Shown here one piece after another: positions 45,253 to 54,364 of a DNA stretch of 61,326 nucleotides. Both the position numbers and the translations under genes were made by a program. Location of the stretch: positions 5,864-67,189 of the forward strand of contig JAPPMC010000300.1 in NCBI GenBank assembly GCA_028819235.1, given 5' to 3'. The notes under the pieces were generated by a model, which was given only the letters and a program-made list of their open reading frames with translations, had not been told where the DNA came from and searched no databases. The DNA is from Bryobacterales bacterium (lineage in GTDB: Bacteria > Acidobacteriota > Terriglobia > Bryobacterales > UBA6623). Each line of letters begins with the position of its first letter. Position 1 is the first letter of the stretch.

Positions 45253-45963
45253 GTGGGCCTAGATGAGGGGTCGTCCTGGAGGCGGCGCAACCAGTCGGAA
45301 ATAGGGCCGCTTGGGTACCGGAGGCAACGGTCGTCCCTGCCGGAGCGCGGCCCCGGGGCCAGGTCTCGCGCGCGGACGGCTAGGCCTGACTTCCGCAGCG
45401 ACTGCTTGCAGCGCTTCATCAACGGCTTGGGTTACGGCGGCGAGCGGCACATTCTGGATTTGGGGCCGATCTCCGGCTCGACGAGCATGTGCATCGGCCA
45501 GCTCGGGCACCACGCCCACTTCGCGGATCTGGCCACCAGTTGCGAGCGGGCCCGCGAGCAGTTGACCCGTGCGGACGGGATGACTTCGCCATCGGCCGTA
45601 GACCGCTTCGTCCGGGGCATACTGAACTATCCCGCCCGCAGCTTTGACGGAGTGCTTGCTTGGGACGTGCTGCAACAGCTCGAGAAGCCGGGCATGCACA
45701 GCGTCCTCGACCAGCTGCTCCGAATACTGCGCCCGGACTCTCGCGTACACTGCATCTTCCAGCCGAACACCGGCACCGGGACGCCGGCCCTGCGGTACGG
45801 CCTCACCTCCGAGCGCTCGTTCTCCGCGGCAAGGGCCCACGACCGCGTACTTGCGCAGCAGGTTTCCCTCAAGGACTTGGAGACGATCTTCTCGCAGTTC
45901 CACTCCCTGTGCATCTTCTTGAGGAGGCAGGGCGGCTTCCTTGAGGTGCTTGTGTCGAGCTGA
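45253..45963 (+). CDS. SAM methyltransferase-like protein
   Basis: About 236 residues with a Rossmann methyltransferase fold. ILDLGPISGSTSMCIGQLGH replaces the usual GxGxG of motif I, ADLATSCE carries the acidic residue, and SFDGVLAWDVLQQLEKPG and LLRILRPDSRVHCIF are motif III/IV equivalents. The changed SAM loop leaves open whether it binds SAM; close relatives seem to occur beside bactofilin genes in Acidobacteria. The start is uncertain (TTG 45241 or GTG 45253, both without a strong ribosome-binding site). It is followed at once by the TPR gene. Confidence 0.65.
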   Translation: MGLDEGSSWRRRNQSEIGPLGYRRQRSSLPERGPGARSRARTARPDFRSDCLQRFINGLGYGGERHILDLGPISGSTSMCIGQLGHHAHFADLATSCERAREQLTRADGMTSPSAVDRFVRGILNYPARSFDGVLAWDVLQQLEKPGMHSVLDQLLRILRPDSRVHCIFQPNTGTGTPALRYGLTSERSFSAARAHDRVLAQQVSLKDLETIFSQFHSLCIFLRRQGGFLEVLVSS

Positions 45964-45971
45964 GCGCCGCA

Positions 45972-47030
45972 ATGGGGGTACCAACGCGAGCGCTGCTGCT
46001 GGGAGCCACCGCTGTCCTGGTCGTCCGGGCGGAACCGGAGGGCATTCGCGCGGGCACTGAGCAATTCCTGAACCGGGATTTCGCTGCGGCCGAGCGCGCT
46101 GCCGAGGAAGTCCTCCAGGCGCTGCCGGACAGCCTGGACGGCCACCTTCTGCTCGCCAAGTCGAGGCTGCATGCCGAGATGGTGCGGCTGCGGCTTGCGG
46201 GAACACGTGCATTTCGCGGCGACAGGCCCTACAATTCTCGGCCCCGGCCAAAGCCCGATGCCGGGAGAGTGCGCAAGGTTCTCGCGATCATCAATCGCGG
46301 ATTCGCTGCCTGCGAGCGCCGCCTCGCGGCCGACGGCGGCGACGTGCACGCGCTGCACGCCCTCGCCCAGCTGTACGCCTTGCGCTCCGTGCACGAGCTC
46401 ATGCTCCAGAAGGCCCCGTTCAAGGCCCTGTCCAGCGGCCGGACGGCCAGCAGGATCAGCTACCAGGTGGGAGATTTGCGCCCGGAGTTCGCGGACGGGC
46501 TGCTGGTGGCCGGCGTCTACGAGTACATGGTCGGCAGCCTTCCGTGGGCGGTGCGGGCGATCGTCGCGTTGAGAGGACATCGGGGGAGCAGGATGCAGGG
46601 GTGGGCCCTGATCTCGCGCGCCGCGCATCACGGGGAGGTTCTGCGCAGCGAGAGCCACCTGCTACTGGCCCTGGTGGAGCGAAAGGAAAAGCGCTATTCC
46701 GAGGCTGCGGACCTGTTCCTCGGATTGCTGGGCCGGTACCCACGGGCCTACTACTACGAGCTAGAAGCCGCCGACCTTCGAGAGTCGGCCGGTCGACGGG
46801 ACGCCGCGCTGGCCCTGTTCCGCTCCGCAAGCCGGAAGCGCGAGCAGTCAGTTGACGCCTACGAGAGGATTCCGCCGGCAATGGCTGCGGCGCTCGACCG
46901 CCGGATAGGCGTGCTGGAACGCCAGATCGCCAAGAGACGCGGCCTACGGGGGCGCGGAACCGGCGGGATGGCCGGCGAGGCGCGCCGACAGGTCAGCGAG
47001 GGCCGCGAGCTTGTTGGCCGCCCGCCCTGA
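45972..47030 (+). CDS. exported TPR-like protein
   Basis: A 352-residue protein with a signal-like leader (RALLLGATAVLVVRAEP) and tetratricopeptide-type helices (FLNRDFAAAERAAEEVLQAL at 30-50; HLLLALVERKEKRYSEAADL near 230). The middle has a conserved segment (YEYMVGSLPWAVRAIVALRG) that recurs in uncharacterised acidobacterial TPR proteins. It is probably a periplasmic or envelope-associated scaffold. It comes 8 bp after the methyltransferase-like gene and overlaps the convergent trpD by 87 bp at its 3' end. Confidence 0.7.
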   Translation: MGVPTRALLLGATAVLVVRAEPEGIRAGTEQFLNRDFAAAERAAEEVLQALPDSLDGHLLLAKSRLHAEMVRLRLAGTRAFRGDRPYNSRPRPKPDAGRVRKVLAIINRGFAACERRLAADGGDVHALHALAQLYALRSVHELMLQKAPFKALSSGRTASRISYQVGDLRPEFADGLLVAGVYEYMVGSLPWAVRAIVALRGHRGSRMQGWALISRAAHHGEVLRSESHLLLALVERKEKRYSEAADLFLGLLGRYPRAYYYELEAADLRESAGRRDAALALFRSASRKREQSVDAYERIPPAMAAALDRRIGVLERQIAKRRGLRGRGTGGMAGEARRQVSEGRELVGRPP

Positions 47031-48002
47031 GTCGATCGACGCCTCGGCGATGCATGCGCACTCGCGCCAGCTGCTCCCCCGTCCCGCCATGCGCAACGCC
47101 GCCGCTGCGTTGACGACAACGATGTCCCGGCAGGGGCCACGGCTTCCGCCGAGGACCGATCGGATCCGGGCGGCGTTCTCGTCGGCGCTGCCGCCGGCGA
47201 TCTCCGCCGCGCTTGCCGTCGCGGCGCCGAAATCGTCCGGTCGCACTTGGCCCTCCCGCACTTGGCCCTCCCGCACTTCGGCGAAGTGTGTTGGGCCGGA
47301 CAGCGTGATCTCGTCCAAGCCGTCGCAGCCGTGGACCACCAGCGCCCGTCGCGCCCCGAGGGTCGCCAGTGCGCCGGCCACCAGCGGCACGATGCGGTCC
47401 TCATACACCCCGATCACCTGCAGCGAGGCCCGGGCAGGATTGGTCAGCGGCCCGAGCATGTTGAAGACGGTGCGCACTCCCAGCTCCTTGCGCACCGGGC
47501 CGGCGTGGCGCATCGCGGGGTGCAGGGACTGGGCGAACAGGAATCCGATGCCGGCATCGTCGATGCACCGTGCGACAGCCGCCTCGTCCAGTGTCACCGC
47601 TACGCCCAAGGCCTCCAGCACGTCGGCCGAGCCGCAGCGGCTCGAGACAGAGCGGTTACCGTGCTTCGCAACCGGCACGCCGCAGCCCGCAACCACGAGC
47701 GCCGCGGCAGTTGAGACGTTGAATGTGCGGCCGCCGTCGCCCCCTGTGCCGCAGGTGTCCACCAGGTCCCGCGCGGCCGTCCGCGCCGGTCGGACGGGCA
47801 GCGCGCTGGCCCGCATCGCACCCGCGAAGCCGGTGATCTCCGCGGATGTCTCGCCCTTCATCCGCAGTGCGACCAACAGTGCGGCGATCTGCGCGGGAGT
47901 GGCCTCGCCGCCAAGGATTTCGAGCATGGCCCGCCGCGCCCGCGATTCCCCGAGATCCCTACCTTCGAGCGCCGTTCGGATCGCGTCTCGGATGTCGGAC
48001 AT
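46944..48002 (-). CDS. trpD: anthranilate phosphoribosyltransferase
   Basis: Transfers phosphoribose to anthranilate in tryptophan synthesis. Diagnostic sites are DTCGTGGDGGRTFNVST (PRPP loop), KHGNRSVSSRCGSADVLEALG and FNMLGPLTNPA. 352 residues. ATG 48002 begins MSDIRDAIRTALEG; the longer in-frame extension to 48185 is non-coding in character. A perfect 15-bp tandem repeat (47242-47271) adds five residues (VREGQ twice) in a surface region near residue 247. There is no other trp gene nearby. It is divergent from sucC. Confidence 0.92.
   Translation of the reverse strand: MSDIRDAIRTALEGRDLGESRARRAMLEILGGEATPAQIAALLVALRMKGETSAEITGFAGAMRASALPVRPARTAARDLVDTCGTGGDGGRTFNVSTAAALVVAGCGVPVAKHGNRSVSSRCGSADVLEALGVAVTLDEAAVARCIDDAGIGFLFAQSLHPAMRHAGPVRKELGVRTVFNMLGPLTNPARASLQVIGVYEDRIVPLVAGALATLGARRALVVHGCDGLDEITLSGPTHFAEVREGQVREGQVRPDDFGAATASAAEIAGGSADENAARIRSVLGGSRGPCRDIVVVNAAAALRMAGRGSSWRECACIAEASIDSGRAANKLAALADLSARLAGHPAGSAPP
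47242..47271 (-). repeat. 15-bp perfect tandem duplication inside trpD
   Basis: CGCACTTGGCCCTCC occurs twice head to tail (47242-47256 and 47257-47271), followed by a seven-base partial third copy. It is in frame and duplicates five residues. It is either a recent slippage duplication or an assembly artefact. Confidence 0.85.
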
Positions 48003-48097
48003 GGCTTGGGGCACGACCGGCTGCCCGCGATATAGTGAAGGCTCCGGGCCGCAAGCAGGTCCAGCGTTCCCCTGATCGTACCCTACGGCTCCCCCCG

Positions 48098-49252
48098 ATG
48101 AAGCTTCACGAGTTTCAAGCCAAGCAGGTGCTCCGCACCTATGGCGTGCCGACTCCCGAGGGCTTCCCGGTGAGCGACGCAGCAAGCGCGCGCGATGCTG
48201 CAGAGAAGCTCGGCGGCAGGGTGGTGCTCAAGGCGCAGATCCATGCAGGCGGCCGCGGCAAGGGCGGAGGGGTGAAGCTTGCCGGCAGCCCGGCGGAGGC
48301 CGAGCGGCAGGCGGCGGCGATGCTGGGCATGACGCTGGTGACGCACCAGACCGGCCCCCAAGGGCGGCTTGTCAAACGGCTGCTGGTCGAGGAGCAGCTG
48401 CCGATCGCGCGAGAGATCTATCTTGGGATCACGCTGGACCGGTCTGCTCGGCGTCCGGTCCTGATGGCCTCCGCGCAAGGGGGCGTCGAGATCGAGGAGG
48501 TCGCCGCGCGCGACCCTGCAGCGATTCTGCGCGAGCACCTCAGCGGACCGCTCCTGCATGCCTTCCAGGCCCGGCGCCTAGCCTTCGCGTTGGGAATCCG
48601 CGGGGACGCCTTCAGGCCCGCTGTGGCGGCCATGCGCGCACTGGCCAAGGCGTACGACGAGACCGACGCGTCGCTGGCGGAGGTCAACCCGTTCGTGCTG
48701 ACCGAAGACGGTCGTGCGGTGGCCTTGGACGCCAAGCTGGACATCGACGACAATTCCCTCTTCCGCCATGCGGAATTGGCCCGTCTGCGGGATCTTGACG
48801 AGGAGGAGCCACTAGAAACCGACGCCATCAACCACGGGCTCAACTACATCAAGCTGGACGGGAACGTGGGCTGCATGGTCAACGGGGCCGGCCTGGCGAT
48901 GGCCACGATGGACATCATCCAGCACGCCGGCGGCATGCCGGCGAACTTTCTCGACGTCGGCGGGGGCGCGAGCAAGGATCAGGTCAAGAACGGTTTCCGC
49001 ATCATTCTCTCGGACCCCAGCGTGAGGTCAATCCTGATCAACATCTTCGGCGGGATCCTGAAGGTGGACGTACTTGCAGAGGGCATTGTCGCGGCCGCCA
49101 AGGAGCTGGCCATAAGCGTGCCTATGGTCCTGCGGCTGGAAGGGACCAACGTCGAGGAGGGCAGGCGGATCTTGGCCGATTCCGGCCTCGACTTCATCGT
49201 GGCCTCGGACATGAAGGAGGCCGCCCGGCAGGCAGTGGCCCGCGCGGCATAG
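48098..49252 (+). CDS. sucC: succinate-CoA ligase (ADP-forming) subunit beta
   Basis: The ATP-grasp subunit of succinyl-CoA synthetase (TCA cycle). 384 residues. MKLHEFQAKQVLRTYGVPTP opens the protein, followed by VLKAQIHAGGRGKGGGV, the metal-binding ASLAEVNPFVL and LDAKLDIDDN, and the C-terminal ANFLDVGGGASKDQV and INIFGGILKVDVLAEGI. All are typical. ATG 48098 is the family start. It is the first gene of sucC-sucD-ndk; the 95-bp gap to trpD should contain the divergent promoters. Confidence 0.96.
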   Translation: MKLHEFQAKQVLRTYGVPTPEGFPVSDAASARDAAEKLGGRVVLKAQIHAGGRGKGGGVKLAGSPAEAERQAAAMLGMTLVTHQTGPQGRLVKRLLVEEQLPIAREIYLGITLDRSARRPVLMASAQGGVEIEEVAARDPAAILREHLSGPLLHAFQARRLAFALGIRGDAFRPAVAAMRALAKAYDETDASLAEVNPFVLTEDGRAVALDAKLDIDDNSLFRHAELARLRDLDEEEPLETDAINHGLNYIKLDGNVGCMVNGAGLAMATMDIIQHAGGMPANFLDVGGGASKDQVKNGFRIILSDPSVRSILINIFGGILKVDVLAEGIVAAAKELAISVPMVLRLEGTNVEEGRRILADSGLDFIVASDMKEAARQAVARAA

Positions 49253-49264
49253 CGGACGGCGCCC

Positions 49265-50128
<864 letters not shown>

Positions 50129-50181
50129 CGCGGCTCGGACAGCCGGTCCGCATCGCAACGAAACCTCGGAGACCAGCAAGG

Positions 50182-50601
50182 ATGCAGATCGAGCGCACCC
50201 TGACGATCATCAAGCCGGACGCGGTCCGCGCACGCAAGGCGGGCCTGATCATGGCCCAACTGGAGGCATGCGGCTTCGAGATCGTCGCAATCAAGAAGCT
50301 GACGCTTACCGAGGCGCAGGCGCGCGCATTCTACTCCGTTCACCGCGAGCGCCCGTTCTATAGCAGCTTGGTGGCCTTCATGACTTCGGGCCCGGTCATC
50401 CCGATGGTCCTCGAGCGCGAGGACGCCATCGCCTGCCTGCGTCAGGCGATGGGCGCCACCAATCCCGCAGAGGCCGCCGACGGCACGATCCGCAAGCTTT
50501 ACGGGACGGACATCGAGAAGAATGCCGTTCACGGCTCCGACGCTCCCGCGACGGCGGCCGTCGAGCGCGCTTTCTTCTTCAGTGCCCTCGAGCAGGGCTG
50601 A
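50182..50601 (+). CDS. ndk: nucleoside diphosphate kinase
   Basis: A 139-residue NDP kinase. It balances NTP pools by a phosphohistidine ping-pong reaction; the catalytic H117 lies in NAVHGSDAPATAAVERAFFF. The N-terminal TLTIIKPDAVRA is diagnostic. Linkage to sucCD is common and may reflect nucleotide exchange with GDP/ADP-forming succinyl-CoA synthetase. The gene ends at the bidirectional terminator. Confidence 0.96.
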   Translation: MQIERTLTIIKPDAVRARKAGLIMAQLEACGFEIVAIKKLTLTEAQARAFYSVHRERPFYSSLVAFMTSGPVIPMVLEREDAIACLRQAMGATNPAEAADGTIRKLYGTDIEKNAVHGSDAPATAAVERAFFFSALEQG

Positions 50602-50607
50602 GGCTAT

Positions 50608-50626
50608 ATCCCGCTCAGAGCGGGAT
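50608..50626. terminator. bidirectional terminator between ndk and carboxyltransferase gene
   Basis: ATCCCGCT-CAG-AGCGGGAT is a perfect 8-bp stem with a 3-nt loop located 7 bp after the ndk stop. It overlaps the last codons and stop (50615-50617) of the convergent gene. The symmetric hairpin can terminate transcription from both sides, though no long T-run follows. Confidence 0.65.
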
Positions 50627-52165
50627 GTTCCCGTGCTTCTTGCGCGGCAGGCCTTCGGTCTTGTGGCGTAGCATCTCGAGGCCGCGAACCAGCTTGGGCC
50701 GGGTCTGGCGCGGCTCGATCACCTCGTCGATCCAGCCCTTCTCGGCTGCGCGGTACGGATTCGCGAAGCGCGCGGTGAACTCCGCGGCCCTCTCGCGCCG
50801 GTAGCCGCTGGGGTCGTCGGCGGCGGCAAGCTCGCGCCTATAGAGGATGTTGACGGCCGCCTCGGCCCCCATGACCGCGATCTCGGCCGTCGGGTAGGCG
50901 AAGTTCAGGTCTGTGCGAATGTGCTTGGAGCCCATGACGCAGTACGCCCCCCCGTAGGCCTTGCGGGTGATCACTGTCAGCTTCGGCACCGTCGCCTCGC
51001 AATAGGCGTACAACAGCTTGGCTCCGTGCCGAATGATGCCGCCGTACTCCTGGTCGCTGCCCGGCAGGAAGCCCGGGACGTCCTCGAACGTCACGATCGG
51101 GATGTTGAACGCGTCGCAGAAGCGCACGAAACGCGCCCCCTTGACGGAAGCGTTGATGTCGAGGCACCCGGCCAGCACGGCGGGCTGGTTGGCCACGATG
51201 CCCACGGACCGCCCGTCCAGGCGTCCGAAGCCGACCACGATGTTCTGCGCATAGTGCTCCTGGACCTCCAGGAAGCGACCATCGTCGACCACCCGCCCGA
51301 TGATGTTGCGGATGTCGTACGGCAGGTTGGCCTCCGCGGGCACGATCGTGTCGAGCTCCGGGTCGCGCCGGTCCGGGGGATCTGAAGTCGCCCGAAATGG
51401 CGGGTCGTCCAGATTGTTCGGGGGCAGGTAGGAGAGCAGCTCGCGGACCAGCTGCAGGCAGTGGCGGTCGTCGGCCGCCAAGAAGTGCGCCACTCCGCTG
51501 GCCTCATTGTGCGTGCGCGCCCCGCCCAGCGCCTCCTTGGTGACCTCCTCGTGGGTTACTGCACGGATGACGTCCGGCCCCGTGACGAACATGTGGCTGG
51601 TGCGGTCCACCATGACCACAAAGTCCGTGATGGCCGGCGAGTAGACGGCCCCTCCGGCGCATGGGCCCAGGACTGCGGAGATCTGCGGCACGACGCCGCT
51701 GGCGAGAGTGTTGCGCAGGAAGATGTCCGCGTAGCCCGCCAGCGATGCCACACCCTCGTGGATGCGGGCGCCGCCGGAGTCGTTCAGGCCGATGACCGGC
51801 GCACCGGTCTTCATGGCGAGGTCCATGATCTTGCAGACCTTCTGCGCGTTCCGGCGGGAGAGCGAGCCCCCGAAGACGGTGAAGTCGTGCGAGAACGCAT
51901 AGGCGAGCCGCCCGTCGATCTTGCCGCAGCCCGTGACGAAACCGTCCCCCGGGATCGTTCGAGCGTCCATGCCGAAGTCCGTGCAGTCGTGGGCCACCAA
52001 CCGGTCGATCTCTTGGAACGAGCCTTCGTCGAGCAGCAATTCGAGCCGCTCCCGGGCCGTCAGCCGACCATTGCGCTTGTGACGCGCGACTCGCTCCGGT
52101 CCACCGCCCGCAAGTGCCGCGGCGTTGCGTCGCCGGAGTTCGGCGCGCTTGTCGGCCAAGTCCAT
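50615..52165 (-). CDS. pccB: acyl-CoA carboxylase carboxyltransferase (propionyl/methylmalonyl type)
   Basis: The biotin-dependent carboxyltransferase beta subunit. 516 residues. It has two crotonase-like halves: SGGARIHEGVASLAGYADIF with GPCAGGAVYSPAITDF, and VPGFLPGSDQEYGGIIRHGAKLL split over its CoA/biotin site with ITRKAYGGAYCVMGSKH. The PGFLPG..QEYGGIIRHGAK segment is typical of propionyl-CoA carboxylase beta subunits and methylmalonyl-CoA decarboxylase alpha subunits. No biotin carboxylase or carrier gene is adjacent, so the substrate is inferred. ATG 52165 (MDLADKRAELRRRN) is the family start. Confidence 0.9.
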   Translation of the reverse strand: MDLADKRAELRRRNAAALAGGGPERVARHKRNGRLTARERLELLLDEGSFQEIDRLVAHDCTDFGMDARTIPGDGFVTGCGKIDGRLAYAFSHDFTVFGGSLSRRNAQKVCKIMDLAMKTGAPVIGLNDSGGARIHEGVASLAGYADIFLRNTLASGVVPQISAVLGPCAGGAVYSPAITDFVVMVDRTSHMFVTGPDVIRAVTHEEVTKEALGGARTHNEASGVAHFLAADDRHCLQLVRELLSYLPPNNLDDPPFRATSDPPDRRDPELDTIVPAEANLPYDIRNIIGRVVDDGRFLEVQEHYAQNIVVGFGRLDGRSVGIVANQPAVLAGCLDINASVKGARFVRFCDAFNIPIVTFEDVPGFLPGSDQEYGGIIRHGAKLLYAYCEATVPKLTVITRKAYGGAYCVMGSKHIRTDLNFAYPTAEIAVMGAEAAVNILYRRELAAADDPSGYRRERAAEFTARFANPYRAAEKGWIDEVIEPRQTRPKLVRGLEMLRHKTEGLPRKKHGNIPL

Positions 52166-52191
52166 GGACCCACACCGTATCACGGGGCCGC

Positions 52192-53415
52192 GTGCTATGC
52201 TCCCGGTTGCTGGACGCCCTCCTTTGGCTTTTCACCGTGCCCGCGGCGCTGGCCACGCTGGTCTCTGTCAAGGGGGGCCGGCGGTTCTTGGAGTACGTCG
52301 GCAGCCGCGTGAGAGCTCCCTTGGAGCCCCCCGCCCGGGGCTGGCCAGCGGTCGCCTTGATTGTTCCCGTAAAGGGTGCCGAGCCCGGACTGGCCCAGCA
52401 CTTGCGGGCCCTGCGCGATCAGGACTATCCCGGCATGTCGTTGGTGGTCTGCTTCGCGGACGCTTCAGATTCCGCGCTGGCGGTGGCCCGCGCGGCGGTC
52501 GGCCGCGACGCCCGCTTCGTGGAGGCTGGCCTGCCGCCACCGGACATTGGCGAGAAGGTCCACAACCTAATCGCGGCCGTGGACTCCGTAGGGACCACAG
52601 CCCAGGTTCTCGTCTTCGCCGACTCCGACGGCCTTGTGCCGCCCGACTGGGTGCGCAAGCTTGTGGCAGCGCTGCACGCTCCCCGGGTCGCGGCAAGCAC
52701 CGCGTTCCGATGGCACGTCCCGGAAGGGGGAGGGTTCTGGCCTCTGCTGCGCAGCGTCTGGGACTCGGCCGTTCTCACCGCGATGGACACTCGTGATCGG
52801 AGCTTCGCGTGGGGTGGTGGCACGGCCGTTTGGCGGGAGAGCTTTGAGGCTGCCGCCGTACGCGAGCACTGGAAGGGCGCAGTCAGCGACGACCTGCGCC
52901 TGACCCATGCACTGCACGCGGCCGACATGGGAATCCGCTTCGCGCCGGAAGCGCTGGTGGCGACGCTCGGCAGCTGCGGGGCGGCCCAGTTCCTCGCATG
53001 GGCCGTGCGGCAAGCGACGATCACCCGCGTGTACCGCTTCCGCATGTGGGCGGCCGGCTTTGCCGGCCACACCCTCTACTGCGGGACGCAAATGCTGAGC
53101 CTTCTGCACTTGGCCCAAGGGAATCTGGCCGGCCTGTTTCCGCTGGCCCTGGTGACGCTGCCAGGGATGGTCAAGGGCGGCACCCGTGCCTATGCCTGCT
53201 CGCTGGCGCTTCCCGAGAGGCAGGAGTGGTTCGACCGGTACGGCTGGGCGCACTTCTGGATGTCGCCGCTGGCGACGTGGGTTTGGCTCTACGCATTCGT
53301 GCGCTCAGGCCTGACACGCCGGATCCGCTGGCGCGGGAGGACCTATGTGCTGCTCAGCGAGAACCGCGTGCGCGAGGTTGGCACGTCGCAGGCCCGGGCT
53401 CCCGATACGCGTTGA
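52192..53415 (+). CDS. membrane glycosyltransferase, HpnI/ceramide-glucosyltransferase type
   Basis: About 407 residues, GT2 family. An N-terminal membrane anchor (LLDALLWLFTVPAALATLV) is followed by the GT-A domain: VALIVPVKGAEPGLAQHL, VCFADASD, VLVFADSDGLVPPDWV (the DxD-like site), and SDDLRLTHAL with RQATITRVYRF (Q/RxxRW equivalent). Then come C-terminal hydrophobic segments (SPLATWVWLYAFV). Such proteins add a sugar to lipid acceptors such as ceramide or hopanoid precursors (HpnI); the acceptor is unknown here. The start is uncertain; GTG 52192 gives a good leader 26 bp from the divergent carboxyltransferase start. Confidence 0.82.
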   Translation: MLCSRLLDALLWLFTVPAALATLVSVKGGRRFLEYVGSRVRAPLEPPARGWPAVALIVPVKGAEPGLAQHLRALRDQDYPGMSLVVCFADASDSALAVARAAVGRDARFVEAGLPPPDIGEKVHNLIAAVDSVGTTAQVLVFADSDGLVPPDWVRKLVAALHAPRVAASTAFRWHVPEGGGFWPLLRSVWDSAVLTAMDTRDRSFAWGGGTAVWRESFEAAAVREHWKGAVSDDLRLTHALHAADMGIRFAPEALVATLGSCGAAQFLAWAVRQATITRVYRFRMWAAGFAGHTLYCGTQMLSLLHLAQGNLAGLFPLALVTLPGMVKGGTRAYACSLALPERQEWFDRYGWAHFWMSPLATWVWLYAFVRSGLTRRIRWRGRTYVLLSENRVREVGTSQARAPDTR

Positions 53416-53511
53416 ACGGCTGCCCGCGTAGCCCCAAGGCGGTGTCCGGGACGCCTGACTGCAGCCCTTGGAACATCGGGCCCATCGCTATACTTGGGCC
53501 GGGTGGAGGCA

Positions 53512-53889
53512 ATGGACGGGGATCGGGCCGCTGCCGGCCATGAAGAATACTGCAGCCCCAAAGAAGCCGGGAGCATTGAGACGCTGGAGGGCTTTGTGGG
53601 CGCGCTCCGACCTCTTCTGGAAAAGCAGAATGCGAGTTCGTGCTGGGTCTTCGGATCGCACGCCCGAGGCACCGCGGGCTCATTGAGCGACATTGACCTG
53701 ATCGTCGTTGCCCCGTCCAAACGGCCGTTTCCAGAACGGCCCCTCGACTACTTGGGAGCGCTGCGATGCGCTGGGGCTCCGGTGGACATTCTGGTATACA
53801 CGCCCGAGGAGTTCCGCAGCATGCTGCGAGAGGGCCGGCCGTTCCTCTCGGAAGCGCTGAAGACGGCCGTTCCGGTGTATGTGGGATAG
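53512..53889 (+). CDS. MNT-type nucleotidyltransferase (putative antitoxin)
   Basis: A 125-residue minimal nucleotidyltransferase. The signature GSHARGTAGSLSDIDLIVV supplies the GS and DxD catalytic residues, and VDILVYTPEEF carries the third Asp. In MNT-HEPN modules this protein adenylylates and silences the HEPN ribonuclease. ATG 53512 is chosen (another start at 53494 is possible). It overlaps the downstream HEPN gene by 11 bp. Confidence 0.85.
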   Translation: MDGDRAAAGHEEYCSPKEAGSIETLEGFVGALRPLLEKQNASSCWVFGSHARGTAGSLSDIDLIVVAPSKRPFPERPLDYLGALRCAGAPVDILVYTPEEFRSMLREGRPFLSEALKTAVPVYVG

Positions 53890-54295
53890 CAGAGAGGAGG
53901 GCCTACGCTGGCTGGCGCAGGCTGAGCATGATCTCTCCGTCGCCCAGCTCACGCTCGAGGCGGGGTACTTCTCCCACTGTTGCTTTCTGTGCCAGCAGGC
54001 CGCAGAGAAAGCCGTCAAGGCCATCGCTTACGCCTTGGGCGAGCGGATCGTGCTCGGCCATTCCGTGTCCGACTTGTGCAAGCGGTACGCGGCCCGGGTG
54101 GCGGAATTCGAGCCACTGATCCCCAGAGCTGGTGGTCTCGATCTCTACTATGTTCCGACTCGATACCCTAACGGCCTGCCAGGGGGAGTTCCGCACTCGG
54201 TGTTCACCGAGAGGCAGGCGACTGAGGCAATCGATTCGGCGGGCCGTTTCTTGAGCTTGGCCAGGGTCCGTTTCGGTGGGCCTCGGCGCCAGTGA
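53879..54295 (+). CDS. HEPN-domain protein (putative toxin)
   Basis: A 138-residue four-helix HEPN protein. WLAQAEHDLSVAQLTLEAGY followed by FLCQQAAEKAVKAIAYALGE is the typical N-terminal part. The C-terminal third has R in TRYPNG and H in GVPHSV, in the place of the Rx(4-6)H-type ribonuclease motif but with a longer spacing (R..10..H). It is translated after the MNT gene with an 11-bp overlap. Together they form an MNT/HEPN toxin-antitoxin-like pair; activity is inferred. Confidence 0.85.
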   Translation: MWDSREEGLRWLAQAEHDLSVAQLTLEAGYFSHCCFLCQQAAEKAVKAIAYALGERIVLGHSVSDLCKRYAARVAEFEPLIPRAGGLDLYYVPTRYPNGLPGGVPHSVFTERQATEAIDSAGRFLSLARVRFGGPRRQ

Positions 54296-54364
54296 GCGGT
54301 TTGCGTGGCGGCTCCTACAGGTAGGACCTGCCGTTCAGTTCTGCCCGGACACTTGAGTGCCCGG

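Noticed and set aside
47011..48075. A 354-codon plus-strand frame opposite trpD
   Set aside because: It is antisense to a well-conserved TrpD and Ser/Pro/Arg-rich, so a shadow.
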